6,700 bases of DNA, from positions 1 to 6,700 of the forward strand of contig DMEM01000205.1 of NCBI GenBank assembly GCA_003450915.1, read 5' to 3'. The stretch is from Alphaproteobacteria bacterium. GTDB lineage: Bacteria; Pseudomonadota; Alphaproteobacteria; UBA1280; UBA12223. This document shows positions 1 through 6,384 of the stretch, piece by piece. The translations under genes and the position numbers were made by a program. Each line of letters starts with the position of its first letter. Within the stretch, counting starts at the first letter, position 1. A model generated the notes under the pieces. The model was not told where the DNA came from, searched no databases, and saw only the letters and a program-made list of their open reading frames with translations.

Positions 1-32
1 GTTAGTGATAGTTTGTTATTTTTAATAAAATT

Positions 33-38
33 GAGGAG
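33..38 (+). promoter_or_regulatory. Ribosome binding site fixing the start of the first gene
   Basis: GAGGAG lies 7 nt before the ATG at 46. The reading frame is open leftward to the window edge and has a TTG at 13. This Shine-Dalgarno match, together with a clean signal peptide beginning at Met 46, makes 46 the best start. No convincing promoter is visible in the 45 nt before it, so the transcript may begin outside the window. Confidence 0.8.
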
Positions 39-45
39 AAAAGAT

Positions 46-300
46 ATGAGTAAATTATTAATTATTAGCGCTATATTTGTTAGTTTTATAGGTATTAGTG
101 CAAAAGCTGAACAAGTTCATCAACATAGTAAGTACATACAAGGAAATACTCATGCCGAAAAATATAAATGCCCGATGCACGAACATATTGAGGGCCGTAA
201 ACATGACAACTGTCCTGTTTGCAACATGAAGTTAGTTCCTGTAGAGGATGAGATTTATAATGATGAAACCCATGAAAGCTTTGGTCGATTTGTTAAGTAA
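46..300 (+). CDS. Small secreted heavy-metal-binding-domain protein
   Basis: The 84-residue protein has an N-terminal signal peptide (hydrophobic residues about 4-18, likely cleavage after the ISAKA at 17-21), so it should be exported to the periplasm. Residues 40-66 form a heavy-metal-binding domain of the type found at the N-terminus of many CusB and CopB proteins. Its pattern is KCPMHEHIEG followed by CPVCNM, and the candidate ligands are C42, M44, H45, H47, C56, C59 and M61. The tail is short and acidic. It lies 20 nt before the cusB-like gene, whose own metal domain is closely similar. I infer a periplasmic Cu(I)/Ag(I) carrier filling the role CusF has in E. coli, although it has no CusF-like fold signature. 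Family membership is clear, but the chaperone role is inferred from context. Confidence 0.85.
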   Translation: MSKLLIISAIFVSFIGISAKAEQVHQHSKYIQGNTHAEKYKCPMHEHIEGRKHDNCPVCNMKLVPVEDEIYNDETHESFGRFVK

Positions 301-320
301 TTAAATTAAAGGATAAAAAA

Positions 321-1589
321 ATGAATAAGTTACTAGTTATTAGTTTAGCATTATTTGGATTAAGTGCTTGCGATGGACATGACCACTCTGAGCATGCTCA
401 TAGTAAAGAAGAGCATATGCAAATGATGAAAGATAAAAAATCTCAAGAATCTGAGGTTAAATCTGAGTCGCAAAAGTATATTTGCCCGATGCATCCGCAT
501 ATTGAGGGTGAAAAAGGTGATACATGCCCTATATGTAATATGTATTTAACGCCCCAAGAAACTAATTCTGAACCAGAAATGATGCATGATAACCATCAAA
601 ACCATGATGGTCACTCAATGAATAATAGCAAGGCTGAGCCAAGCCTTGCTGCTAATCTTTCAAAACAAAGAGCTCAAAATGTAAATATTAAAACGACAGA
701 TGTTTTATTTGGAGAAATTAAGCAAGAATATACTGCTTTCGCTAAGGTAGTTTCTCAAAGTAAAGCTGCTGTTGTAATTTCAATGCGAGATAATGGCTGG
801 GTTGAAGAAGTAGCAAATTTTGAAGAATTTGACCAAGTAAAAAAAGATGGTTTATTATTTGAATTTTATTCTCCAGAAATTAAGTCTGCTCAAATTGACT
901 ATATTATATCTCTTCAACAAAGCAGTAAGTCACAAATAGAGTCGGCAAAAGTACGTTTAAGAAATTTAGGAGTTCAAGAAAAAGCTATTCAAGAGCTAAC
1001 TAAGGATAAAAAAGTAACTCATACTACAAAATTCTATGCTCCAATTAGTGGCTATATTAAAAAGATTAATATACAACAAGGACAAAGCTTAAAGCAAGGC
1101 GAGATTGCGATGTTAATTCAACCAACTGAAGAGCTATGGTTAAATGCTTTTATTTATAAAGATAAAATTGATTTAGTTAAAAATTCAAAACTAGAGTTAA
1201 TAAGAGAACAAGGCAAAGCACAGCTACAATCTATCTTGCCAGAGTTGGACCAAGCCACTCAAAATTATATTGTCAGACTAAAATTAACAGAAACAAATTT
1301 GCAAAATGGCGACTTTCTTGATGTTAAGTTTACGTCAGAGCCTAAACAAGGCTTAGTTATTCCAAAATCTTCTATTTTAAATGATAGTGGGCACCAGTAT
1401 GTATTTGTTAAAAATGAGAAATCTTTTAATGCACAAATGATTAAAACAGCTGAATACGATAATAAAAACATCATAGTTACATCAGGACTTAAAGAAAATG
1501 ATAAAATTGTCGTAAATGGTCAGTTTTTAATTGATAGCGAAGCAAAATTACAAAGCTCATTTGGCTCAATGAGCGGACATCAACATTAA
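321..1589 (+). CDS. cusB: CusB-type periplasmic adaptor lipoprotein of an RND metal efflux pump
   Basis: This 422-residue membrane fusion protein would link the inner-membrane pump to an outer-membrane channel and deliver metal to CusA. The signal peptide ends in a lipobox, LSAC, with the lipidated Cys at 17. Asp follows at +2, the inner-membrane retention signal known in E. coli. Residues 19-36 are His/Met rich. Residues 52-78 are a heavy-metal-binding domain (C55, M57, H58, H60, C69, C72, M74). Residues 87-100 are a second His/Met-rich arm. Next come the lipoyl/barrel-sandwich halves around a short helical region (about 145-250), a beta-barrel (about 255-340), and a membrane-proximal domain ending in GQFLIDSEAKLQ (400-411), typical of CusB. 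The C-terminus, SGHQH, may add ligands. AGGA at 310-313 is a good ribosome binding site. Copper/silver specificity is inferred from the CusA partner. Confidence 0.93.
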   Translation: MNKLLVISLALFGLSACDGHDHSEHAHSKEEHMQMMKDKKSQESEVKSESQKYICPMHPHIEGEKGDTCPICNMYLTPQETNSEPEMMHDNHQNHDGHSMNNSKAEPSLAANLSKQRAQNVNIKTTDVLFGEIKQEYTAFAKVVSQSKAAVVISMRDNGWVEEVANFEEFDQVKKDGLLFEFYSPEIKSAQIDYIISLQQSSKSQIESAKVRLRNLGVQEKAIQELTKDKKVTHTTKFYAPISGYIKKINIQQGQSLKQGEIAMLIQPTEELWLNAFIYKDKIDLVKNSKLELIREQGKAQLQSILPELDQATQNYIVRLKLTETNLQNGDFLDVKFTSEPKQGLVIPKSSILNDSGHQYVFVKNEKSFNAQMIKTAEYDNKNIIVTSGLKENDKIVVNGQFLIDSEAKLQSSFGSMSGHQH

Positions 1590-1592
1590 GGA
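1587..1592 (+). promoter_or_regulatory. Ribosome binding site of cusA, sharing the cusB stop codon
   Basis: TAAGGA contains the TAA stop of the cusB-like gene at 1587-1589 and the AAGGA Shine-Dalgarno core, 8 nt before the cusA ATG at 1601. Ribosomes ending on cusB therefore sit on the cusA initiation site, which suggests coupled translation of adaptor and pump. Confidence 0.7.
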
Positions 1593-1600
1593 TAAAAAAC

Positions 1601-4600
1601 ATGATTGATAAAATTATAGATTACAGCATTGAGAATAAATTTATTATTTTGCTAATTAGTTTAGCAATTATAATTGCTGGTTTTTTTGCTGTTAAGAATA
1701 TTAACTTAGATGCAATTCCTGATTTATCAGAAACTCAAGTTATTATCCGTACTGATTATTCTCAACAAACTCCGCAAATTATTGAAGACCAAGTAACTTA
1801 TCCAATTACTACTACAATGTTGGGACTGCCTAAAACTAAGGTAGTTAGAGGCTATTCAATGTTTGGTACTAGTTTTGTGTACATTGTTTTTGAACAAGGG
1901 ACCGACCTTTATTGGGCAAGAAGTAGAGTGTTGGAAAAGCTATCGCAAATATCAAATGACTTACCAGAAGGCGTTACTCCTAGCTTAGGAGTTGATGCTA
2001 CAGGGGTTGGTTGGGTTTATCAGTATGTTTTAAAAGATAAAACAGGTAAATATGATTTAGCAGATTTAAGAAGTTTACAAGATTGGTTTGTAAAGTTTGA
2101 ATTAGCTACAGTAAAAGGAGTTGCAGAAGTTGCTTCAGTTGGCGGTTTTGTAAAAGAGTTTCAGGTGCAAATAAAACCTAATAAGCTAAGGGGGTATAAC
2201 TTAACATTAGCTGAAGTTGCTAATGTTATTAGCCAAGTATCAACTGAATCTGGAGCAAGAACTCTTGAAATTGCCGAAACTGAATATTTAATAGCGACAA
2301 AGTCATACGCTAAATCGACTGAAGATATTGCCAATGCAGTTATTAAAAGCAATAATGGAGTTCCTATCTTAGTTAAAGATGTAGCTGATGTTATTGAAAC
2401 TGCAGGGTTTAGGCGTGGCATTGCCGAATATAATGGGCAAGGTGAAGCTGTTGGCGGCATTGTAGTAATGCGAGATGGTAATAATGCTCTTAAAGTAATT
2501 AATAGAGTTAAAGAAAAGCTAGATATAATTAAACAAGGCCTACCTGAAGGTGTTGAGGTTGTTCCGGTTTATGACCGTTCTAACTTAATTACAGCATCTA
2601 TTGATAACCTTAAAGTAAAGTTAATTGAGGAAAGCCTAATAGTTTTGCTAGTTATATTTTTATTCTTAATGCATTTTAGAAGTGCTTTGGTTGCTATTAT
2701 TGTAATCCCAACGGGGATTTTGGCATCATTTATTATTATGTACTATCAAGGAATACAGGCTAATATTATGTCGCTTGGTGGTATTGCTATTGCCATTGGT
2801 GCAATGGTTGATGCGAGCATTGTAATGGTTGAAAATGCTCATAAAGCTTTAGGGAATAGAAGATTAAGTAAAGAACAAGAGGAAATAGAAAAAGCTAAGG
2901 CTATTAAACAAGTTGCTTCTGGTATATTTTTTAGCTTACTAATCATCACTGTGTCATTTATTCCTGTGTTTTCTTTAACAGGACAATCTGAAAAGCTATT
3001 TACACCGCTAGCTTTTACTAAGACGTATGCCATGGCTTTTGCTGCAATACTTTCAATTACTCTAATTCCTGTACTAATGATGCTATTGGTAAAAGGTAAG
3101 CTAAAGCAAGAAGACAATATTCTTATTAATAGAATAACTAAAAAAGTCTACAAGCTTGCCTTAGATATAGCACTTTCTAAACCTAAAGCTATTCTGCTTG
3201 GTGCAATTAGCCTATTAATAATTAGTATTTATCCAACAAGTAAGCTAGGCTCTGAATTTATGCCTGCATTAAATGAAGGTAGTTTGCTTTATATGCCTAT
3301 GACTTTGCCATCTATTAGCTCTAACAAAATGACTGATATTTTACAGCAAACTAACCAGCTTATTAAGCAAGTTCCCGAAGTTGAAAGTGTGTTTGCTAAA
3401 GCTGGACGAGCTGATACAGCAACCGACCCTGCACCATTAGCAATGATTGAAACTTGGATTAACCTAAAGCCAATGAATCAATGGAGAGAAGGTATTAGCA
3501 TTGAAGATATTAAGCAAGAGCTTGATAGCAAAGTAAAAATTCCTGGTTTTGTAAATAGTTGGGGGTATCCGATTAAAATTCGCCTTGATATGTTGTCAAC
3601 CGGTGTTAGAACTGCTTTAGGTATTAAAATCTCTGGCGGTGATTTAAGTATCATCGATAAGCTAGCACAAGAGATCGAAACATCATTAAAGTCAGTCGAT
3701 GGAATAAAATCTGTAATTGCCGATAGAACTCAGGGAGCTAATTATATTAATATTATTCCTAAAAAACGTGAATTAGCTCGTTATGGATTATCTGTTGAAA
3801 AGTTTAATGATATTGTAAAAATGGCGCTTTCCGCTATGCCATTGGCTAAGGTAGTTGATGGTCGTGAGCGTTATAATATTACTATGCGATATACTCGCGA
3901 ACATCGAGAAAATATTGAGGATTTAGAAAATCTACTAGTAGATACTAATAATAATGGCTACATTAGATTAAAAGAGCTTGCGGAAGTTAAAGTTGAGAAA
4001 GGCTCGGCGATGATTAAGTCTGAAAATGCACGTCTTAACGGTTGGGTATTTATTGACCCTGACGTTAGCGATATTAATGGTTTAATGAAAACTATTGAAT
4101 CTCATATCTATGATAACATCAAATTACCCAAAGGTTATACTATTAGCTTTGCAGGTTCATATGAACAAATGCAAGAAACAAATAAACGCTTAAGTATTGC
4201 AATTCCATTTACGATACTGTTAGTTATTTGGTTGTTGTATCTGCATTTTAAAGATGCCCAAAAGGTTATGATTATCTTAACTAGCTTACCATTTGCAGTA
4301 CTGGGAGCTTTTGTGTCATTAGCTATTGCTGGTTTTAACATTTCTGTAGCAACTACAGTTGGTATTATTGCATTGCTTGGTTTAGCCATTGAAACAGCTA
4401 TTATTATGCTAATGTATATTGATAATCAGATTAAAGAGCATCAGCCTGTTACTAAAAAAGAGTTTTTACAAGAAGTTAAAAATGGCGCTTTATTAAGGCT
4501 TCGTCCTAAACTTATGACTGCCTTAACTGTAATTATTGGTCTTGTTCCGATTTTCTTACAAAAAGGAATTGGTTCAGATGTTATGCAGACTATTGCTTTG

Positions 4601-4693
4601 CCGATGTTAGGTGGAATGCTAACAGTTATGCTGACCGTTTTATTTGTTGTTCCAGTGATTTACGTTTTATGCTATAATAAATACTATGAATAA
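1601..4693 (+). CDS. cusA: CusA-type heavy-metal RND efflux pump
   Basis: The 1030-residue inner-membrane proton/metal antiporter is full length (E. coli CusA is 1047). It has the RND plan: TM1 at about 12-31, a first periplasmic loop to about 340, a TM2-TM6 block (about 341-497), a TM7 (about 529-547), a second loop to about 865, and a final TM block (about 868-1025). The three Met residues that bind Cu(I)/Ag(I) in E. coli CusA are all present: M565 (LLYMP), M615 (LAMIET) and M664 (LDMLSTG). The proton-relay residues also align: D404 in GAMVDASIVMVENAHK, E931 and K970. This points to the monovalent-cation branch of the HME family rather than CzcA. The gene follows cusB by 11 nt and its last codons overlap the sigma factor gene. 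Loss of function is not indicated. Confidence 0.97.
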   Translation: MIDKIIDYSIENKFIILLISLAIIIAGFFAVKNINLDAIPDLSETQVIIRTDYSQQTPQIIEDQVTYPITTTMLGLPKTKVVRGYSMFGTSFVYIVFEQGTDLYWARSRVLEKLSQISNDLPEGVTPSLGVDATGVGWVYQYVLKDKTGKYDLADLRSLQDWFVKFELATVKGVAEVASVGGFVKEFQVQIKPNKLRGYNLTLAEVANVISQVSTESGARTLEIAETEYLIATKSYAKSTEDIANAVIKSNNGVPILVKDVADVIETAGFRRGIAEYNGQGEAVGGIVVMRDGNNALKVINRVKEKLDIIKQGLPEGVEVVPVYDRSNLITASIDNLKVKLIEESLIVLLVIFLFLMHFRSALVAIIVIPTGILASFIIMYYQGIQANIMSLGGIAIAIGAMVDASIVMVENAHKALGNRRLSKEQEEIEKAKAIKQVASGIFFSLLIITVSFIPVFSLTGQSEKLFTPLAFTKTYAMAFAAILSITLIPVLMMLLVKGKLKQEDNILINRITKKVYKLALDIALSKPKAILLGAISLLIISIYPTSKLGSEFMPALNEGSLLYMPMTLPSISSNKMTDILQQTNQLIKQVPEVESVFAKAGRADTATDPAPLAMIETWINLKPMNQWREGISIEDIKQELDSKVKIPGFVNSWGYPIKIRLDMLSTGVRTALGIKISGGDLSIIDKLAQEIETSLKSVDGIKSVIADRTQGANYINIIPKKRELARYGLSVEKFNDIVKMALSAMPLAKVVDGRERYNITMRYTREHRENIEDLENLLVDTNNNGYIRLKELAEVKVEKGSAMIKSENARLNGWVFIDPDVSDINGLMKTIESHIYDNIKLPKGYTISFAGSYEQMQETNKRLSIAIPFTILLVIWLLYLHFKDAQKVMIILTSLPFAVLGAFVSLAIAGFNISVATTVGIIALLGLAIETAIIMLMYIDNQIKEHQPVTKKEFLQEVKNGALLRLRPKLMTALTVIIGLVPIFLQKGIGSDVMQTIALPMLGGMLTVMLTVLFVVPVIYVLCYNKYYE
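4670..4678 (+). promoter_or_regulatory. Possible extended -10 promoter inside the cusA 3' end
   Basis: TGCTATAAT is a perfect extended -10 element, with only a weak -35 (TTCCAG at 4650-4655, 17 nt spacer). Transcription would start at about 4684-4686, at or next to the sigma factor ATG at 4686, giving a nearly leaderless message. The sigma factor gene has no visible Shine-Dalgarno sequence, which fits either leaderless translation or coupling to cusA. In sequence this AT-rich the match may be chance. Confidence 0.3.
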
Positions 4694-5198
4694 TTGGAAC
4701 GAGCTTTTAAAGCAATCACAGCAAGGCAATAAAAACAGTTATAAGAAATTTTTAACTGAAGTACAACCTTTTGTTAAAGCAGTGATTTATAAAAGAAGCG
4801 AAAACCAGTCAATTATTGATGATATTTTACAAGAAACTTTACTAGCAATTCACAATGCTTTGCATACTTATGACTCAACTAGAAGTGCAAAGTCATGGAT
4901 TAGTGTTATTGCTAAAAATAAAACTCTAGACTATTTAAAGAGCAATCAGCATAAATTATCTCAAGCTGAAGATATTGCAGATTTAAAAATGGAAAGCTCT
5001 AATAATGATACTAATAACTATGACCTAGAAAAAGCAATGAAACAAGTATCGATAAAACAACAAGAAATTATTGTAAAAATGAAAATTGAAGGTAAAACCG
5101 CTAAACAAACTGCTTTAGAGTTAGAAATGACAGAGTCAGCAGTAAAAACCGCAGCTCATCGAGCTTATAAACTATTAAAAGAGTTCTTGGAGGTATAA
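4686..5198 (+). CDS. ECF-family RNA polymerase sigma factor (SigF-like, paired with NrsF/DUF1109)
   Basis: The 170-residue protein has the two-domain build of an extracytoplasmic-function sigma factor and would direct RNA polymerase to stress promoters when freed from its anti-sigma factor. Sigma region 2 spans about residues 7-88, with DDILQET at 45-51 and the following helix through TYDSTRSAKSWISVIAKNKTL (core binding and -10 recognition). A loose acidic linker covers about 92-112. Sigma region 4 spans about 113-167, with a helix-turn-helix around TAKQTALELEMTESAVKTAA at 138-157 for -35 recognition. The ATG overlaps the cusA stop by 8 nt, and no Shine-Dalgarno sequence is evident, so translation is probably coupled to cusA. 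The downstream neighbour is a DUF1109 membrane protein, the usual partner of SigF-type sigma factors. I infer that it controls this efflux operon, but I could not identify its target promoter. Confidence 0.93.
   Translation: MNNWNELLKQSQQGNKNSYKKFLTEVQPFVKAVIYKRSENQSIIDDILQETLLAIHNALHTYDSTRSAKSWISVIAKNKTLDYLKSNQHKLSQAEDIADLKMESSNNDTNNYDLEKAMKQVSIKQQEIIVKMKIEGKTAKQTALELEMTESAVKTAAHRAYKLLKEFLEV
5189..5193 (+). promoter_or_regulatory. Strong ribosome binding site for the anti-sigma gene
   Basis: GGAGG, the strongest Shine-Dalgarno match in the operon, lies within the last codons of the sigma factor gene, 7 nt before the ATG at 5201. It suggests that the anti-sigma factor is translated efficiently relative to its sigma factor. 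Confidence 0.8.
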
Positions 5199-5200
5199 AT

Positions 5201-5842
5201 ATGACAGATATCAACACATTGGTAAATTCTTTAGAAAAAGTTAAAACAATTAGGTCGCCATACAAGCGTAGTATCAAATGGTTTGGCTTAAGTTTAGCCT
5301 TAATGCTAATTATAACTTACGCCTTTAAATATTTTACACAGCAAAATATGTTTGCCTATCCTTTATATTTTTATATTGAAAATGCTATTTTAACGTTGGT
5401 TGCATATTGTGCAATATTGTCGGCATTTTTATATTCAAGTCCAGATGAGCAATATCAATTAAAGGCTAAAAAATTAGCAGTTTTTTGTTCTGTTTTTTGG
5501 ATTGGTTTATTTAGCTACTGCCTTTATCATTGCTACTCAATGGGGCATATTATTCATCAATTAAAAAATGCAATGATTGACTATCAAAACTTTATTGAAA
5601 TATTAAGTATAGGTGCAATACCTGCTATTTGGTTAATCTTAATGCTACGCAAGGCATTTCCAACTCATAAAAGAGTAATAGGAGTATTAACTATTCTTGG
5701 TTCATTAACCTTAGCTATGGTATTCTCTCGCTTTTTAGATATTGTCTATGAACCAACGCACATGATAATATGGAGATATACACCAGTCCTAATCCTTGCA
5801 ATATTAAGCTACTGGTTCAGTGATAGGCTATTGTCTAGATAA
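5201..5842 (+). CDS. NrsF-like (DUF1109) six-helix membrane anti-sigma factor
   Basis: The 213-residue protein has about six membrane helices (roughly 26-45, 53-79, 91-113, 129-149, 158-178, 188-209). Its length and C-terminal half match the DUF1109/NrsF family: IPAIWLILMLRKAFPTHKR, then a Gly/Ala/Leu helix, then WRYTPVLILAILSYWFSDRL. In Caulobacter, NrsF holds the ECF sigma factor SigF at the inner membrane and releases it under chromate or cadmium stress. Positive charges (YKR at 21-23, LKAKK at 87-91, RKAFPTHKR at 150-158, the DRLLSR tail) place both ends in the cytoplasm. The N-terminal 25 residues would bind sigma. The family's conserved cysteines, which I recall lying near the starts of TM4 and TM6, appear absent. 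Instead, C107, H110, C111, M114 and H116 cluster at the periplasmic end of TM3. The gene starts 2 nt after the sigma gene. Confidence 0.85.
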   Translation: MTDINTLVNSLEKVKTIRSPYKRSIKWFGLSLALMLIITYAFKYFTQQNMFAYPLYFYIENAILTLVAYCAILSAFLYSSPDEQYQLKAKKLAVFCSVFWIGLFSYCLYHCYSMGHIIHQLKNAMIDYQNFIEILSIGAIPAIWLILMLRKAFPTHKRVIGVLTILGSLTLAMVFSRFLDIVYEPTHMIIWRYTPVLILAILSYWFSDRLLSR

Positions 5843-5890
5843 ATAGCAATCTATAGAAATTGAACTAGCTCCAAAAAAGAGAAGGTAAAT

Positions 5891-5930
5891 AAAAAGCACC
5901 CCCTAGATGAAAAATCTAAGGGTGTTTTTT
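5891..5930 (+). terminator. Rho-independent terminator of the efflux operon
   Basis: The hairpin pairs CACCC (5897-5901) with GGGTG (5920-5924) and TAGAT (5904-5908) with ATCTA (5914-5918). It has a small internal mismatch, a GAAAA loop and a run of six T at 5925-5930. An A-run at 5891-5895 could let it also work on the minus strand. It lies about 50 nt after the anti-sigma stop and closes the five-gene unit. Confidence 0.85.
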
Positions 5931-5959
5931 GTTGTAGTTTATTGTGATTTTTTATTATA

Positions 5960-5981
5960 AGTGTTCCATGAGTGTCCCACG
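5960..5981. repeat. Imperfect tandem 11-mer in a GC-richer patch
   Basis: AGTGTTCCATG is followed directly by AGTGTCCCACG, with 9 of 11 positions identical. The patch is richer in G and C than the surrounding intergenic DNA and is flanked by a 9-bp AT inverted repeat (TTATTATAA at 5952-5960 and TTATAATAA at 6011-6019). Its function is unknown, and two short copies may be coincidence. Confidence 0.3.
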
Positions 5982-6020
5982 GGTGGTTATATTTGATATG
6001 TGTTGAAATATTATAATAAG

Positions 6021-6047
6021 AAAAAACCTAGGCGATGCCTAGGTTTT
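6021..6047 (-). terminator. Rho-independent terminator for the minus-strand S66 remnant
   Basis: AAAACCTAGGC (6023-6033) and GCCTAGGTTTT (6037-6047) form a perfect 11-bp stem around a GAT loop. On the minus strand the stem runs into six T (complement of 6021-6026), giving a strong terminator. The stop codon of the broken S66 gene (6046-6048) overlaps the base of the hairpin, so the coding remnant ends directly at its terminator. On the plus strand only four T follow, so it may act weakly as a second stop for the efflux operon. Confidence 0.82.
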
Positions 6048-6296
6048 AAGTGGTTGCGACAGATTTATCTGAAAAAGCTTCGTGAATGTCTTCTACTCTA
6101 GATTCAATAGAAGATGAAGCAAAGTCATCCATTTCATTAACATGCTTTCCGAATGATACAGTAAATCCTAAGCCTTCTAATTTGTTTTTGGCATATTTAA
6201 TATCATTTTCGCCAATAATTCCTAAGCTTCTTGATGGAGCAATAATTCTTATATGATCACCTTTTTTAGCTTTTTAGGATAAAATTTTGTTTTCAT
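6046..6296 (-). pseudogene. Truncated, frameshifted LD-carboxypeptidase (peptidase S66/MccF-like) remnant
   Basis: From ATG at 6296, with AAGGAA 6 nt ahead, the frame reads MKTKFYPKKLKK and then meets a stop at 6249-6251. Shifting back one base at the A6G run (6261-6267) continues with GDHIRIIAPSRSLGIIGEND and on through FGKHVNEMDDFASSSIESRV and EDIHEAF to TAA at 6046-6048. These are the N-terminal features of peptidase S66, enzymes that cut L,D-peptide bonds in recycled murein peptides or, as MccF, confer microcin C immunity. About 83 codons remain of roughly 300 or more. The catalytic Ser region and the later Glu/His pair are missing, so activity is not expected. The cause looks like an internal deletion that brought the N-terminal part up to the terminator, plus a one-base loss in a homopolymer. 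A sequencing error could explain the frameshift but not the truncation. Confidence 0.8.
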
Positions 6297-6384
6297 TTTT
6301 ATTTCCTTATATTTTTTATATACTACAAATTGCAATGAGACGTTTAAGATATGTTAATAGTAATCTTTTTTTGAATATTTAAAT

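Noticed and set aside
13..45. Longer N-terminus for the first gene from a TTG at 13, or from a start left of the window
   Set aside because: It would put a charged stretch (KLRRKD) before the signal peptide and ignore the GAGGAG placed 7 nt before the ATG at 46. The open frame to the left is only 15 codons long and not informative.
1265..1474. Antisense open frame within the cusB-like gene
   Set aside because: It has no ribosome binding site or recognisable motif, and it lies opposite a well-conserved coding region. It is a shadow frame.
2161..2460. Antisense open frame within cusA
   Set aside because: Its composition mirrors the cusA codons and it shows no family features. The opposite strand encodes conserved RND periplasmic-domain sequence.
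2839..3117. Antisense open frame opposite the TM4-TM6 region of cusA
   Set aside because: It is Ser/Ile-rich as expected for the complement of membrane-helix codons and has no initiation signal of its own.
4135..4389. Antisense open frame near the cusA 3' end
   Set aside because: It is the complement of conserved RND transmembrane codons, with no start signal or homology.
6023..6047. Perfect 11-bp inverted repeat as a possible transposon end or operator
   Set aside because: The three-base loop, the T-run on the minus strand and its place at the end of the S66 remnant make it an ordinary terminator.
6310..6384. Possible promoter or small RNA between the CYTH gene and the S66 remnant
   Set aside because: The stretch is almost all A and T, and TATA-like matches occur at several spacings, so none can be preferred. 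No stable hairpin is seen.
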